This document shows, one piece after another, positions 42,621-52,451 of a stretch of DNA of 64,000 bases. Below the pieces are notes generated by a model. It had not been told where the DNA came from. It worked only from the letters and a program-made list of their open reading frames with translations, and ran no database searches. Every line of letters begins with the position of its first letter. Position 1 is the stretch's first letter. Source of the stretch: Catonella massiliensis (GTDB taxonomy: Bacteria > Bacillota > Clostridia > Lachnospirales > Lachnospiraceae); NCBI RefSeq assembly GCF_016651435.1, contig NZ_JAEPRJ010000001.1:1984001-2048000 (forward strand), read 5' to 3'. Made by a program: the position numbers and the translations under genes.

Positions 42621-43796
42621 TTATTTTTTAACAAACTTATACTTAAGAGAATACTTATTGCCTATAGGGCTGTTGCCAGAAATTCCATATATCCTAACCC
42701 ATACATTCTGACCTTTTTTAGCCTTAAATGTATAACTTTTGTCACTCATAGTAACCTTGGATACAGCTTTCTTTGACTTATTATTTACAAAAACCTCTAC
42801 CTTGTAAACATGTTTTACATTGTCGCCTGTATCTATGCTTAGCTTGTATTTGCCGGTCTTTGCTGCCTTAAAGGTGAAGTAGTCTTCATCAGAGCTGTTT
42901 ATAATATTGGCATACTTAGTTCCGCTAAACTTATTTGCCTTTTTGAAGCTTCCGTTATTCTCGGCTTCCCATTTACCACTCTTTACGGTATTTACCTTCA
43001 ACTTGTATTCAACCTCTACCGGTGCAAAGGTACTTACGGCAAGCTTAGGATGGATTCTTATGTATATTTTCTGTCCCTTTGCCAGAGGCAGCTCAGGAAG
43101 TGTTACGTCATTTGTGATGCCTGCCTCCTTGTATACAAGGCTTTTATTTTTATCATATATCTCCAGATTCCAGCCGCCCAAGATCTTACTAGGAACAAAA
43201 TCAAGTATTTCAAATGAAACCTTGGTATAGCCACTCTCTGGTATCTGATATACAAAATAATCCTCATCATCCTTATTTAAGATACTTCCTTTGACAGCGC
43301 CTCCTGTAGGTATCTCGTTGGCATCAACGTACTTATTATTATTCTCAGTTTCATAGTCACTGTCTGCATAGGTGTGGAAGTTTAAGTTATATTCCACTCC
43401 TTTGGGCATAAACATAGAAGATTTGATACCGCTTTCAACAGAAATGTACACGGTTTTCCCCTTGGCGAAGGCAAAGTTCGCGCTGGTAAACTGAGTTTTT
43501 ATCCCAGACACCTGGTATAGCTCTTCCTTATTTTCATCATATACCTTGAGTGTCCAGCCGTTATTTACCTCATCCTTTTTGGCCGCATCAAAGTTCAAGG
43601 TTATGTTCTGATATCCCTTTTCGTCAATAACCGCCTTATACATATTGACCTGATCCTTGTCCTCTATGCTTCTTACCACATTGAGATTAGGCGTAATATC
43701 TTCTGAGGTGGTTTCTGCCTTTACTAAGCCGAATACTCCGAGAGAAGCCACTAAAAATGCGCCCCCAAAGGCAAGTCCCATTAGCTTTTTTTTCAT
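42621..43796 (-). CDS. Secreted protein with pre-peptidase C-terminal (PPC)-like repeats
   Basis: Start set at ATG 43794-43796 (MKKKLMGLAFGGAFLVASLG, 391 residues), with TTGGAGG 6 nt upstream; a further ATG four codons earlier lacks it. A signal peptide (about 1-27) ends near LVKAE. The mature part holds at least two and probably three beta-sandwich units of the PPC type, marked by DKDQVNMYKAVIDEKG, NKDDEDYFVYQIPESG and SSDEDYFTFKAAKTG. There is no protease domain, LPXTG motif or membrane anchor, so it should be released or loosely wall-bound. PPC domains often bind sugars or help secretion. The actual role is unknown. Confidence 0.85.
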   Translation of the reverse strand: MKKKLMGLAFGGAFLVASLGVFGLVKAETTSEDITPNLNVVRSIEDKDQVNMYKAVIDEKGYQNITLNFDAAKKDEVNNGWTLKVYDENKEELYQVSGIKTQFTSANFAFAKGKTVYISVESGIKSSMFMPKGVEYNLNFHTYADSDYETENNNKYVDANEIPTGGAVKGSILNKDDEDYFVYQIPESGYTKVSFEILDFVPSKILGGWNLEIYDKNKSLVYKEAGITNDVTLPELPLAKGQKIYIRIHPKLAVSTFAPVEVEYKLKVNTVKSGKWEAENNGSFKKANKFSGTKYANIINSSDEDYFTFKAAKTGKYKLSIDTGDNVKHVYKVEVFVNNKSKKAVSKVTMSDKSYTFKAKKGQNVWVRIYGISGNSPIGNKYSLKYKFVKK

Positions 43797-43883
43797 AAAT
43801 ACCTCCAATCAAGCACGAACAATTAAACAACATATAACTATTTAATTATACCTTTTTCGTGAAAATATTCAACACTAACAGGG

Positions 43884-43924
43884 CAAAAAAATATCCCCTC
43901 CCTGGTCACCCCGAGGAGAGGATA
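43884..43924 (-). terminator. Terminator of pckA
   Basis: On the minus strand TATCCTCTCCT pairs with AGGGAGGGGATA with mismatches around a 10-nt loop, followed by a run of seven Ts. It starts about 30 bp beyond the stop. Confidence 0.85.
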
Positions 43925-43954
43925 AAGCTACTGTATATATTATTTAGTTTCTAA

Positions 43955-45559
43955 TTAAAGCTTAGGACCTGCTGCAACAAGTGCCTTACCAGCCTCGTTG
44001 TTCTCATACTTGGCAAAGTTCTTGATGAATCTTCCAGCAAGATCTTTTGCCTTCTCATCCCACTCAGAAGCATTTGCATAAGTATCTCTAGGGTCAAGAA
44101 TATGTGTATCAACACCTGGAAGCTCTGTAGGAACTTCAAAATCAAAGTAAGGAATCTTCTTTGTAGCAGCCTTGTTTACATCACCATTAAGGATGGCATC
44201 GATGATACCACGTGTATCCTTGATGGATATTCTCTTGCCTGTTCCGTTCCAGCCTGTATTTACGAGATAAGCCTTAGCTCCGCTCTTCTTCATCTTCTTA
44301 ACGAGCTCTTCAGCATACTTTGTTGGGTGAAGCTCAAGGAAAGCCTGTCCGAAGCAAGCTGAGAAGGTAGGTGTAGGCTCTGTGATACCACGCTCTGTAC
44401 CTGCAAGCTTAGCAGTAAATCCTGAAAGGAAGTAATACTGTGTCTGCTCAGGTGTAAGGATAGATACAGGAGGAAGTACTCCAAAAGCATCTGCTGAAAG
44501 GAAGATAACGTTCTCTGCAGCAGGAGCAGCTGATACAGGGCGTACAATCTTCTCAATGTGGTCGATAGGATAAGATACACGAGTATTCTCTGTTGTGCTT
44601 CCATCCTTAAAGTCAATCTTGCCACTTGCATCTACAGTTACGTTTTCAAGAAGAGCATCTCTTCTTATAGCATTGTAGATATCAGGCTCAGATTCCTTGT
44701 CAAGGTTAATAACCTTAGCGTAGCAACCACCCTCGAAGTTAAATACTCCATTGTCATCCCAGCCGTGCTCATCATCACCGATAAGGAGACGCTTAGGATC
44801 TGTTGAAAGTGTGGTCTTACCTGTTCCTGAAAGACCAAAGAAGATAGCTGTATGCTTTCCGTCCATATCTGTATTAGCAGAGCAGTGCATTGAAGCCATA
44901 CCCTTAAGTGGAAGATAGTAGTTCATCATAGAGAACATACCCTTCTTCATCTCTCCGCCATACCAGGTATTGAGAATAACCTGCTCACGGCTTGTGATGT
45001 TGAATACTACAGCTGTCTCAGAGTTAAGGCCTAACTCCTTATAGTTCTCAACCTTAGCCTTAGAAGCATTGTAAACGATGAAATCAGGCTTGAAGTTCTC
45101 AAGCTCTTCTGCGGTTGGCTTAATGAACATGTTGGTTACAAAGTGAGCCTGCCAAGCAACCTCAACGATGAAACGAACTGCCATTCTTGTATCTTTGTTA
45201 GCACCACAGAATGCATCAACTACGAAAAGACGCTTGTTAGAAAGCTCTTCCTGAGCAAGCTTCTTAACTTCATCCCAAGCTTCCTTTGAAGCAGGGTGGT
45301 TGTCATTCTTATACTCAGGTGTTGTCCACCATACAGTATCCTTAGAATTCTCATCCATAACGATGAACTTATCCTGAGGAGAACGACCTGTGTAAATACC
45401 TGTCATTACGTTAACAGCGCCAAGCTCTGTTACCTGTCCCTTTTCATAACCTGTAAGACTCTCCTTGGTCTCTTCTTTGAAGAGCTCATCATAAGAAGGG
45501 TTGTGAACGATCTCTGTTGTTCCTGTAATGCCATACTGTGTTAAATCAATCTTTGCCAT
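43955..45559 (-). CDS. pckA: Phosphoenolpyruvate carboxykinase (ATP)
   Basis: The 534-residue protein is the ATP-type PEPCK, joining oxaloacetate, ATP, PEP, CO2 and ADP. The kinase-1a P-loop [14 protein letters not shown] (about 245-258), the preceding [11 protein letters not shown] and the kinase-2 motif [20 protein letters not shown] are all intact. The adenine-binding stretch [14 protein letters not shown] lies near the end. In fermenting anaerobes the enzyme often runs toward oxaloacetate to make ATP on the way to succinate. It is a single gene with its own terminator. Confidence 0.98.
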   Translation of the reverse strand: MAKIDLTQYGITGTTEIVHNPSYDELFKEETKESLTGYEKGQVTELGAVNVMTGIYTGRSPQDKFIVMDENSKDTVWWTTPEYKNDNHPASKEAWDEVKKLAQEELSNKRLFVVDAFCGANKDTRMAVRFIVEVAWQAHFVTNMFIKPTAEELENFKPDFIVYNASKAKVENYKELGLNSETAVVFNITSREQVILNTWYGGEMKKGMFSMMNYYLPLKGMASMHCSANTDMDGKHTAIFFGLSGTGKTTLSTDPKRLLIGDDEHGWDDNGVFNFEGGCYAKVINLDKESEPDIYNAIRRDALLENVTVDASGKIDFKDGSTTENTRVSYPIDHIEKIVRPVSAAPAAENVIFLSADAFGVLPPVSILTPEQTQYYFLSGFTAKLAGTERGITEPTPTFSACFGQAFLELHPTKYAEELVKKMKKSGAKAYLVNTGWNGTGKRISIKDTRGIIDAILNGDVNKAATKKIPYFDFEVPTELPGVDTHILDPRDTYANASEWDEKAKDLAGRFIKNFAKYENNEAGKALVAAGPKL

Positions 45560-45817
45560 TCTGTTGTACCTCTTTCTTTGTGTTATATTGTTCTTTTATG
45601 CTTACAAACCATTCCCTGCTTTAGACTTATTTACAGTCAATTTAAAATAAATAAGACTTAAAGAGTGAATAATTTGAAATCAAACGAGAAATTTTTAAAA
45701 CTTTCCCTAGTGTGATTATACACTAAAGGCTCTAAAAAATCATCAAACTAAACAGCAATATTTTTGACAAAATTTTTGCAACAATTGGTGCTTTTATTGG
45801 ATATTTTTTCAGTTGTT

Positions 45818-46423
45818 TTATTTATCCTTTAACTGCTTTACGATATTCTCATATACTTCATCGGCTTTTTTAGCATAATGAAGCAGCCTCTCAGCCTTTT
45901 CTTCAATTTCTGTGGCTGTCTTTTCATCCTTCATAAGCGCTGCATTGACCACTACATTCAGATAAGCTGACTTAAGGGCTGCCTCCGCAAACTTAGCACC
46001 TACTCCCACGTCACTTACCACAAGTACGCTTGTTTTATCTGAAAAAATAATAAGAATGTCAATTACCTCTTTAATTGCCTCCATCATCTTAAGAGGAGGG
46101 GTTGCGGCGCTTACAAGGGCTTTTTCTATTAGTTCTTCATCCCTTGGCTTTACTTTATAGGCTTTGTTTATCTCTCCAAAGCCTGCGGCGTCCTCTTCTA
46201 TAAGCTCAAGGAGGCGGAGTCTAAGCTTTTCTGCTTTTTTAAGGTTAGCATTTAGTTCATCTGAATATTTGGCATACTTTTCCTTACCTATAGTAAGGTT
46301 TGCCGCCATTGCACCAAGAGACACGGCTAGGGCACCAACAAGGGCTGATGCTCCTCCGCCTCCTGGTACAGCCTCCTTGCTAAAAAGCTTCTCTGAAAAT
46401 TCATTAAGACTTAAATCACGCAT
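45818..46423 (-). CDS. Cyclodeaminase/cyclohydrolase family protein (FchA-like)
   Basis: Start set at ATG 46421-46423 (MRDLSLNEFSEKLFSKEAVP, 201 residues), overlapping the upstream stop by 8 bp; a TTG four codons earlier is an alternative. The family signature is KEAVPGGGGASALVGALAVS followed by AANLTIGKEKY. The fold is an all-helical bundle as in the C-terminal half of FTCD and in clostridial methenyl-THF cyclohydrolase (FchA). The likely reaction is on methenyl- or formimino-tetrahydrofolate. No histidine-degradation or Wood-Ljungdahl gene is next to it, so the choice between the two cannot be made here. Confidence 0.87.
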   Translation of the reverse strand: MRDLSLNEFSEKLFSKEAVPGGGGASALVGALAVSLGAMAANLTIGKEKYAKYSDELNANLKKAEKLRLRLLELIEEDAAGFGEINKAYKVKPRDEELIEKALVSAATPPLKMMEAIKEVIDILIIFSDKTSVLVVSDVGVGAKFAEAALKSAYLNVVVNAALMKDEKTATEIEEKAERLLHYAKKADEVYENIVKQLKDK

Positions 46424-47084
46424 TTTTAGCCACAATCTCTCCTTTTTTCTTGTATATACTGTTCGCCGGAACTACTCCTCTCACCATCGAAAGAGGGTAG
46501 ACGTTAGAATTTCTTCCTATCACAGTTCCGGGATTAAGCACGCTATTGCAGCCTATTTCTGCGTAGTCGCCGAGGAAGGCTCCTACCTTTTTAAGTCCCG
46601 TCTCAATGCTGCCAGTCTCAGACTTAATGACTACATTTGTCTTATCAGCCTTCACATTGCTTGTGATGGAGCCTGCTCCCATGTGAGAATGATAACCTAG
46701 AATGGAATCTCCCACATAATTATAATGTGGTACCTGGACATCATCAAATATTATCACATTTTTAAGTTCAACAGAGTTACCTACCACACAGCCATTGCCT
46801 ACCAGCGCACTTCCTCTTATAAAGGCACAATGCCTTACCTCGGTATGTTCACCTATGATGCAAGGACCTCCAAGGAAGGCTGTAGGAGCAACTTTTGCAG
46901 ACTTAGCCACCCAGACGTCTTCTCCTCTTTTTTCATAAACACTGCTATCAAGGCTTTCTCCCAGTCGCACTATGAGCTCACTTATTCCTTTTAGTGCTTC
47001 AAACGGATAGGTAAAGGAGTCCAAATAGTCTGATGCCATAGTTTTAGTAAGGTCAAAAAGTTCGGTGATTTTTATATTCTCCAT
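46416..47084 (-). CDS. Left-handed beta-helix nucleotidyl/acyltransferase-like protein (GlmU C-half-like)
   Basis: A 222-residue protein. After an N-terminal helical part (1-50), hexapeptide repeats form a left-handed beta-helix: VWVAKSAKVAPTAFLGGPCI, VRHCAFIRGSALVGNGCVVG, VGDSILGYHSHMGAGSITSN and VGAFLGDYAEIGCNSVLNPG. The GAGSITSN and GDYAEIGCN patterns resemble the acetyltransferase half of GlmU. There is no pyrophosphorylase domain. It may acylate a sugar or sugar nucleotide; the name UDP-GlcNAc pyrophosphorylase sometimes given to such proteins would be misleading. It overlaps the cyclodeaminase gene by 8 bp and follows the C39-like peptidase gene by 12 bp. Confidence 0.8.
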   Translation of the reverse strand: MENIKITELFDLTKTMASDYLDSFTYPFEALKGISELIVRLGESLDSSVYEKRGEDVWVAKSAKVAPTAFLGGPCIIGEHTEVRHCAFIRGSALVGNGCVVGNSVELKNVIIFDDVQVPHYNYVGDSILGYHSHMGAGSITSNVKADKTNVVIKSETGSIETGLKKVGAFLGDYAEIGCNSVLNPGTVIGRNSNVYPLSMVRGVVPANSIYKKKGEIVAKNA

Positions 47085-47096
47085 ATAAACTCCCTT

Positions 47097-48542
47097 CTAT
47101 TTCTTTTCTTGTAGGATAAAGCTCTTCTTTCCTGTAAGTTTATATAATTCATTAGCTGTATCATAGCTTACCGACCTATATCCCGAAATGCTGTCCGTTA
47201 GATAAAGAAGCTCCTTCTTCCTATCATATCCGGATATAACCATTGTATGGCTTGGGAATACGTACGGAACCCCTCTTACTTTGGCAGTATGAGGTTCTTT
47301 ATTGTCTATGGTGAGCCATACTATGACGGGATTATTATTTAATACTTCCTCTTCCAGAAGTTTCTTAAGTGTTTTCCCGGTAGTGTCTACTGCAACATAT
47401 TTTTTTGATTTGTTCTTCTTAAAATACTTATTCACAGCCTTAACCAAAACCGGTGGATTGGCAAGATAGCCCTGCTGCTTTTTATTTGAAGGATCACCCA
47501 GATAGTATTTATCAAATAAATTTTTAATCTTAGTGACTCTCTTATCCCACAGATTTATCATATCCAGATATTTTGATATGAATTCCGATTCTTTTATCTT
47601 AAATCCAAAGTGCTTTAAGACAGCTACAGAAGCATAGCTTTCACAGCCCTCAGGATAATCGGGACTCTGATAACTAAGAGGTATATCCAGTTTATTTTTA
47701 TGATTCTTAAAAAAATCTACTTTTAATATACCTTCGGTTATCTCATCATTTGATTTTACGCTATATTTATAGCTTCCGTTCTTTGATACCACAATTTCAA
47801 ATTTTCTCTTACCTTTACCTGTCTTATCAGGCTCTATCTTCTTGCCGTTAAATATCAGTGAACTGTCAACATCATCAGATTGCATCCTAAGTACTACCTT
47901 AGTTCCTGCAAAAACTTTTTTCTTAGGAATACCTCTGAATACAACTCCGGACTTTGATTCATTATCAGATTCTAATGAGCTTATTTCAAAATATCCATCA
48001 TATTTCAAATTGTTACGAGAACTAATATAATAATTATATTTTTTATTCTTAAGCCCCGCAAGTTCAAATTCAATCTTCAGCTCATTTTGTTTCTCCAAGG
48101 GAAGTGTAAAATCAAGGTCTTCGATATATAAGACATCTGCGAGTGCAAGCTCTTCCACCCCGTTTACCACTTCATCTCCAAGGTTAAAGTCCAAAATAAA
48201 CTTAGCTGTATTTTTAGACTTGCTGTTTTTCCTGATAAGCTTTATGCTCATATAAGCGGTCTCACTTGGTCTTATATCCCTTATGTCCTTGTCGTCTATC
48301 AGGTTTTCTTCCTTGTCCTCTTTTACTATTTCTTCAGTATTTTTATTGTCTTCCTTACTTTCTTCGCTTATTTCGACTTTAATCTGCTCATTTTCAGCCG
48401 GACTTTCCCCGGCACTGTAGTCAGTATCCGGATTTATTTCAGCTGCAAGTGAACCTATGCTGTTAAAATAACTGCCTCCGGTAATAGTAATAAACATAAA
48501 GATAGTAATTGTAAAAATAACCTTTGTTAAGCTCTTTATCAT
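47097..48542 (-). CDS. Secreted C39-like (papain-fold) peptidase
   Basis: A 481-residue preprotein with a hydrophobic signal segment at about 5-30 (TKVIFTITIFMFITITGGSY). An acidic, low-complexity stretch (about 38-90) and a beta-rich middle domain (about 90-285) follow. The C-terminal Peptidase_C39_2-type domain (about 290-481) has LDIPLSYQSPDYPEGCESYA (Q and catalytic C), PHTAKVRGVPYVFPSHTMVI (H) and YLTDSISGY (D). The set Q, C, H, D is complete, so it should be an active cysteine peptidase outside the cell. Its substrate is unknown; no bacteriocin precursor or ABC exporter is next to it. Confidence 0.85.
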   Translation of the reverse strand: MIKSLTKVIFTITIFMFITITGGSYFNSIGSLAAEINPDTDYSAGESPAENEQIKVEISEESKEDNKNTEEIVKEDKEENLIDDKDIRDIRPSETAYMSIKLIRKNSKSKNTAKFILDFNLGDEVVNGVEELALADVLYIEDLDFTLPLEKQNELKIEFELAGLKNKKYNYYISSRNNLKYDGYFEISSLESDNESKSGVVFRGIPKKKVFAGTKVVLRMQSDDVDSSLIFNGKKIEPDKTGKGKRKFEIVVSKNGSYKYSVKSNDEITEGILKVDFFKNHKNKLDIPLSYQSPDYPEGCESYASVAVLKHFGFKIKESEFISKYLDMINLWDKRVTKIKNLFDKYYLGDPSNKKQQGYLANPPVLVKAVNKYFKKNKSKKYVAVDTTGKTLKKLLEEEVLNNNPVIVWLTIDNKEPHTAKVRGVPYVFPSHTMVISGYDRKKELLYLTDSISGYRSVSYDTANELYKLTGKKSFILQEKK

Positions 48543-48649
48543 ATCCTGCCCCTCTATTTGTTATCCAAATTACTCACAAAGCTGCTTGTAAATTCCGCAA
48601 TCAAGCCATAGGCTTTATGCCGCGGCAATTTGGACTCATGATAATTTTG

Positions 48650-50668
48650 TTATTTTTGCAATTTCTTTATAGTTTCAAGCCTGTTACCGAGTTCTCTGCT
48701 CAGGTCTTTAACTTTTATATTGTCAATGTACTTTCTTACATAGGTATTAAGTGTTTCTTCGTATTTATCAGTGCTTATCTCCCCGGCCTCTACTCCCGAC
48801 AACCCCTTTTCCCAGCTTGCTGTCATTTCAGGATTTAGCATAGCAGGTATGGCCATATCTGCAACCTCATACACCATTTCCCCAAAAAGCATAGGTGTAA
48901 GTATCTGCGTCTTTTTATTCAGAGCAAGATAGCCTATTTTTACAAGCTTTTCTATGATCCCTGCCCTTGTAGCAGAAGTACCTATACCCGCTCCCTTGAT
49001 GGTTGCCCTAAGCTCTTCATCTTCTATGAGCTGGCCGGCGTTTTCCATGGCAAGTATCATAGAGCCTGAGGTATAGCGCTTTGGCGGAGTTGTCTTTCCT
49101 TCTTTAGTTTCAAGCTTATTAACGGAAAGAGGACTTCCCTTTGTAAGTGATGATAGAAGATTTAATAAAGCCTCGTTATCTGAAACCTCATCGGCTGCAT
49201 CCCCTGTATCAGAGCTCTCGTCCTTCTTATCCTTTTCTTTAGACGGAAAACCCACTACTTCGAGATAGCCTTTTTCTTTAAGCACCTTCACATAAGAATA
49301 AAATTCCTCGGTAAAATCTCCTTCTTTATGCTTAATTCCGGTCACAAGACTGACTTTATCATAAATTGCAGGAGGATAGAAAATTGCTAAAAACCTCCTA
49401 ACTATTATATCGTAAATTTTCTGGTTTAATTCACTCTGCTTAGCAATTTCTTTTAGATTCCCTGTAGGAATGATGGCATAGTGGTCTGTAACCTTCTTAT
49501 CATCCACATACTGCGTCTTCTCAAGTCCCTTGTATAGCCCTTCATCCCTTATTTTAAGCACAAATTCACTTACAGGCTTGTATGCATAGAGACCGCTTAG
49601 ATTCTTGGTTATCTCCCCTGCTACCGCCTTTGTTATCACCCTCGCATCAGTTCTTGGATATGTGGTAAGCTTCCCTTCATAAAGCTCCTGAACTGCTTTA
49701 AGAGTGGCATCGGGGCTTATATGAAATCTCTTGGTACATTCTGCCTGAAGTTCAGCCAGATTAAATAACAAAGGTGCTTTCTTCTTTTCACTGGTCTTAT
49801 CCTTCTTCAAAACTACAGCTGTAGAATAGTCTAGTTCAGCTATCAGCTTTTTAGCATCTTCTTCCTTCTTAAATCCCTTTTCATTGTAAAGCAGAGGGCT
49901 TTCAAAGTATTTACTTGCCTTGCCTGACTTCCACTCCCCTAAAAAACTTGCACCCTCAGCACCAAAGCTTCCTGATATCTTATAAAAATTCGTCTGAACG
50001 AAGTTCCTTATCTCTCTTTCCCTGCGCACCACCATACCAAGCACACAGGTCATAACCCTGCCTATGGCTATGGCAGAGTACTTCTTAGTACCTGCCTTAT
50101 TGTTTAAGAGGGAGCCATACTTGACTGATAAGGCTCTTGAGAAATTGATGCCCATGGCATAGTCTTCTATCCCTCTCATAATGCCAGCTCCGGCGAGGTT
50201 GTCATAGGCAGATATAGGCTTTGCTTCCCTCATGCCACGCTTTATCTCATCTTCGGTAAAGGAGTCTATCCATACTCTTCTTTCTTCTATTCCTTCTCTT
50301 ACTCCACCGAAGTTTCTGATAAGCCTGATGATGACCTCTCCCTCACGCCCGCTGTCGCCTGCATAGAGGATGGTGTCTACTTCTGTAGAATTCATAAGGT
50401 TATGCACCACATCATACTGCTTCTTTACACTTGGAATGACGGCATACTTATAGGTCTTTGGCAGAAACGGCAGGTCATCAAGCTTCCATTTGTTGTATTT
50501 CTCATCATAATCCCCGGGATAGCACATTTCTATAAGATGCCCTACACACCAGGTAATTATGTATTCATTACTGCTATATGCCCCCTGTCCCCTCTTTGGG
50601 ACTCCAAGTATGTCCGCATACTCTCCTGCTACCGATGGTTTCTCAGTTATAATCAGCGTTTTACCCAT
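48650..50668 (-). CDS. topB: DNA topoisomerase III (type IA)
   Basis: The 672-residue protein starts with the TOPRIM domain (MGKTLIITEKPSVAGEYADI, then LYAGDSGREGEVIIRLI with the acidic metal site). It contains the catalytic tyrosine in GKLTTYPRTDARVI (about 317-330). The late part has KRYTSGSMILAMENAG and IGTSATRAGIIEKL. It cuts one strand to unlink DNA. No zinc fingers follow, as usual for TopB. The TAATG overlap with radA shows translational coupling. Confidence 0.96.
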   Translation of the reverse strand: MGKTLIITEKPSVAGEYADILGVPKRGQGAYSSNEYIITWCVGHLIEMCYPGDYDEKYNKWKLDDLPFLPKTYKYAVIPSVKKQYDVVHNLMNSTEVDTILYAGDSGREGEVIIRLIRNFGGVREGIEERRVWIDSFTEDEIKRGMREAKPISAYDNLAGAGIMRGIEDYAMGINFSRALSVKYGSLLNNKAGTKKYSAIAIGRVMTCVLGMVVRREREIRNFVQTNFYKISGSFGAEGASFLGEWKSGKASKYFESPLLYNEKGFKKEEDAKKLIAELDYSTAVVLKKDKTSEKKKAPLLFNLAELQAECTKRFHISPDATLKAVQELYEGKLTTYPRTDARVITKAVAGEITKNLSGLYAYKPVSEFVLKIRDEGLYKGLEKTQYVDDKKVTDHYAIIPTGNLKEIAKQSELNQKIYDIIVRRFLAIFYPPAIYDKVSLVTGIKHKEGDFTEEFYSYVKVLKEKGYLEVVGFPSKEKDKKDESSDTGDAADEVSDNEALLNLLSSLTKGSPLSVNKLETKEGKTTPPKRYTSGSMILAMENAGQLIEDEELRATIKGAGIGTSATRAGIIEKLVKIGYLALNKKTQILTPMLFGEMVYEVADMAIPAMLNPEMTASWEKGLSGVEAGEISTDKYEETLNTYVRKYIDNIKVKDLSRELGNRLETIKKLQK

Positions 50669-52014
50669 TATATTATATCCATTAACTCCCTTACATTACT
50701 TACCGGTAATACCTTAAAAGGCAGGTCCTTTGTATAGTTTACCTTTGGTATGATGACGAGGTTCTCACCAAACTTGGCTATTTCTTCAAGTCTTAGCCTC
50801 GCAAGATTTACCCCTCTTACTTCTCCTGTAAGTCCTACCTCTCCAAAAGCTATAATCTTTCCCTTACTTTCTCTGTTTCTATAGCTTGATATAAGGGCAG
50901 CCACTATGGCAAGGTCAAGAGCAGGCTCATTTATCTTAAGCCCTCCTGCAACATTTACATAGGCATCACAGTTACCAAGATTAAGCCCCAGCCTCTTCTC
51001 AAGTACGGCTATCAAGATATTTACCCTGTTATAATCTGCTCCCGCTGTGGTTCTCTTTGGAAAGTTAAAATTGGTCTGGCAGACGAGAGCCTGTACCTCA
51101 ACAAGGATTGGCCTGCTGCCCTCCATAGTGCAGGCAACCACAGAGCCCGGTGCATTTTCAGGCATACCTTTTAGCATATATTCTGATGGGTTTGCTACCT
51201 CTCTAAGCCCGGTCTGCCCCATGTCAAATACTCCCACCTCATTGGTCGAGCCAAAGCGGTTCTTGACTGCACGAAGTATTCTGTATGAGGCTACATCTTC
51301 ACCTTCAAAATAAAGTACGGTATCCACCATGTGTTCAAGAGTCCTAGGTCCTGCCACAGTACCCTCCTTGGTCACATGGCCTACAATGAAAACGGACACT
51401 CCAAGGCCTTTTGATATGCGAAGCAGGGTAGAGGTTACCTCCCTTACCTGAGATATGCTGCCCGCAGCAGAGTCAGCCTTAGATGAATACATAGTCTGAA
51501 TCGAATCCACTATGACAACCTCAGGCTTGCCATTTTCTATAGCCGCTTCTATCTTTTCTATATCTGTCTCACAATAAAGGAGCATGTCAGAAGACTGTCT
51601 GCCAAGCCTCTCACTTCTTATGGCAATCTGCCTCTCAGACTCCTCTCCCGATACGTAGAGTACGGATACGTTTTTGTCAGAAAGCTTGGCGCACATCTGC
51701 AAAAGCAGGGTTGACTTACCTATGCCGGGATCTCCTCCTACAAGGACGAGGGAGCCCTTTACTATACCGCCTCCCAGTACCCTGTCAAGCTCTGATATTC
51801 CCGTAGTTACACGCTCATCGCTTTCAAGTGATACATCCTTTATCTTAATCGGCAAAGAGGCAGCCACGCCCGGTTTCAGGCTGCTGCCTCCTTTCTTTAT
51901 GGCCGGAGCTTCCGAAAAAGCGTTCCAAGCCTTGCAGACAGGGCACTGGCCGAGCCACTTAGCCGACTCATAGCCACATTCCCCGCAAAAAAATACTGTT
52001 TTACTCTTTGCCAT
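50668..52014 (-). CDS. radA: DNA repair protein RadA (Sms)
   Basis: The 448-residue protein has the four-cysteine zinc finger FFCGECGYESAKWLGQCPVC (8-27), the RecA-like ATPase with Walker A GGDPGIGKST (about 91-100), the RadA signature KNRFGSTNEVG and a Lon-protease-like C-terminal domain. RadA drives branch migration during recombinational repair. It is coupled by 1-bp overlaps to the small gene upstream and topB downstream. In many Clostridia radA follows clpC, as here. Confidence 0.98.
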   Translation of the reverse strand: MAKSKTVFFCGECGYESAKWLGQCPVCKAWNAFSEAPAIKKGGSSLKPGVAASLPIKIKDVSLESDERVTTGISELDRVLGGGIVKGSLVLVGGDPGIGKSTLLLQMCAKLSDKNVSVLYVSGEESERQIAIRSERLGRQSSDMLLYCETDIEKIEAAIENGKPEVVIVDSIQTMYSSKADSAAGSISQVREVTSTLLRISKGLGVSVFIVGHVTKEGTVAGPRTLEHMVDTVLYFEGEDVASYRILRAVKNRFGSTNEVGVFDMGQTGLREVANPSEYMLKGMPENAPGSVVACTMEGSRPILVEVQALVCQTNFNFPKRTTAGADYNRVNILIAVLEKRLGLNLGNCDAYVNVAGGLKINEPALDLAIVAALISSYRNRESKGKIIAFGEVGLTGEVRGVNLARLRLEEIAKFGENLVIIPKVNYTKDLPFKVLPVSNVRELMDII

Positions 52015-52424
52015 TATGCCTCTTTTACAACTACCTTCTTAGCAGTATCTTCTTTTGTTTCTACATTTATAGTAAGCTTACCGCCAAGGTTAGTTTTAAT
52101 CCTGCCTGAGTTTACACCGTCAATCTCAATCTCATATTCCTTTTCTTCCCCAAGCTCAAGGGTAATCTGTGCATCAGACTCGCCCTCAACAAGGAAGCTT
52201 ACGCCGTTTTCACTACGCTTGTAGTTAAAAACCGCAGTACCCGGAACTGATTCGTAGGCAAAAAGCCCGTTTCTTTCAAGTTTGGTTATCTCCTTGAAAG
52301 TCTTAATCTTATATACATCTCCTTCAAATGAGAATCCTTCAAGCTTTGCCTTACTGCCAAGCTTATAGTTACCAAAATCAATGCCTTCATTTGATTTACG
52401 GATTAGTTCTTCTACTATTGCCAT
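52014..52424 (-). CDS. Unknown small protein between clpC and radA
   Basis: A 136-residue soluble, beta-rich protein starting MAIVEELIRKSNEGIDFGNY, with no signal peptide and no catalytic motif that I can see. The middle (KLEGFSFEGDVYKIKTFKEI, then FAYESVPGTAVFNY) and a terminal beta stretch (GGKLTINVETKED) suggest a single beta domain. It is fully embedded in the clpC-radA-topB unit: 27 bp after clpC and 1-bp overlap with radA. Some databases call such proteins endosialidase-like, a label I cannot support. Conservation of the position would suggest a stress or repair accessory role. Confidence 0.8.
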   Translation of the reverse strand: MAIVEELIRKSNEGIDFGNYKLGSKAKLEGFSFEGDVYKIKTFKEITKLERNGLFAYESVPGTAVFNYKRSENGVSFLVEGESDAQITLELGEEKEYEIEIDGVNSGRIKTNLGGKLTINVETKEDTAKKVVVKEA

Positions 52425-52451
52425 TTTGGTCTCCTTTGTTAATATTCATTA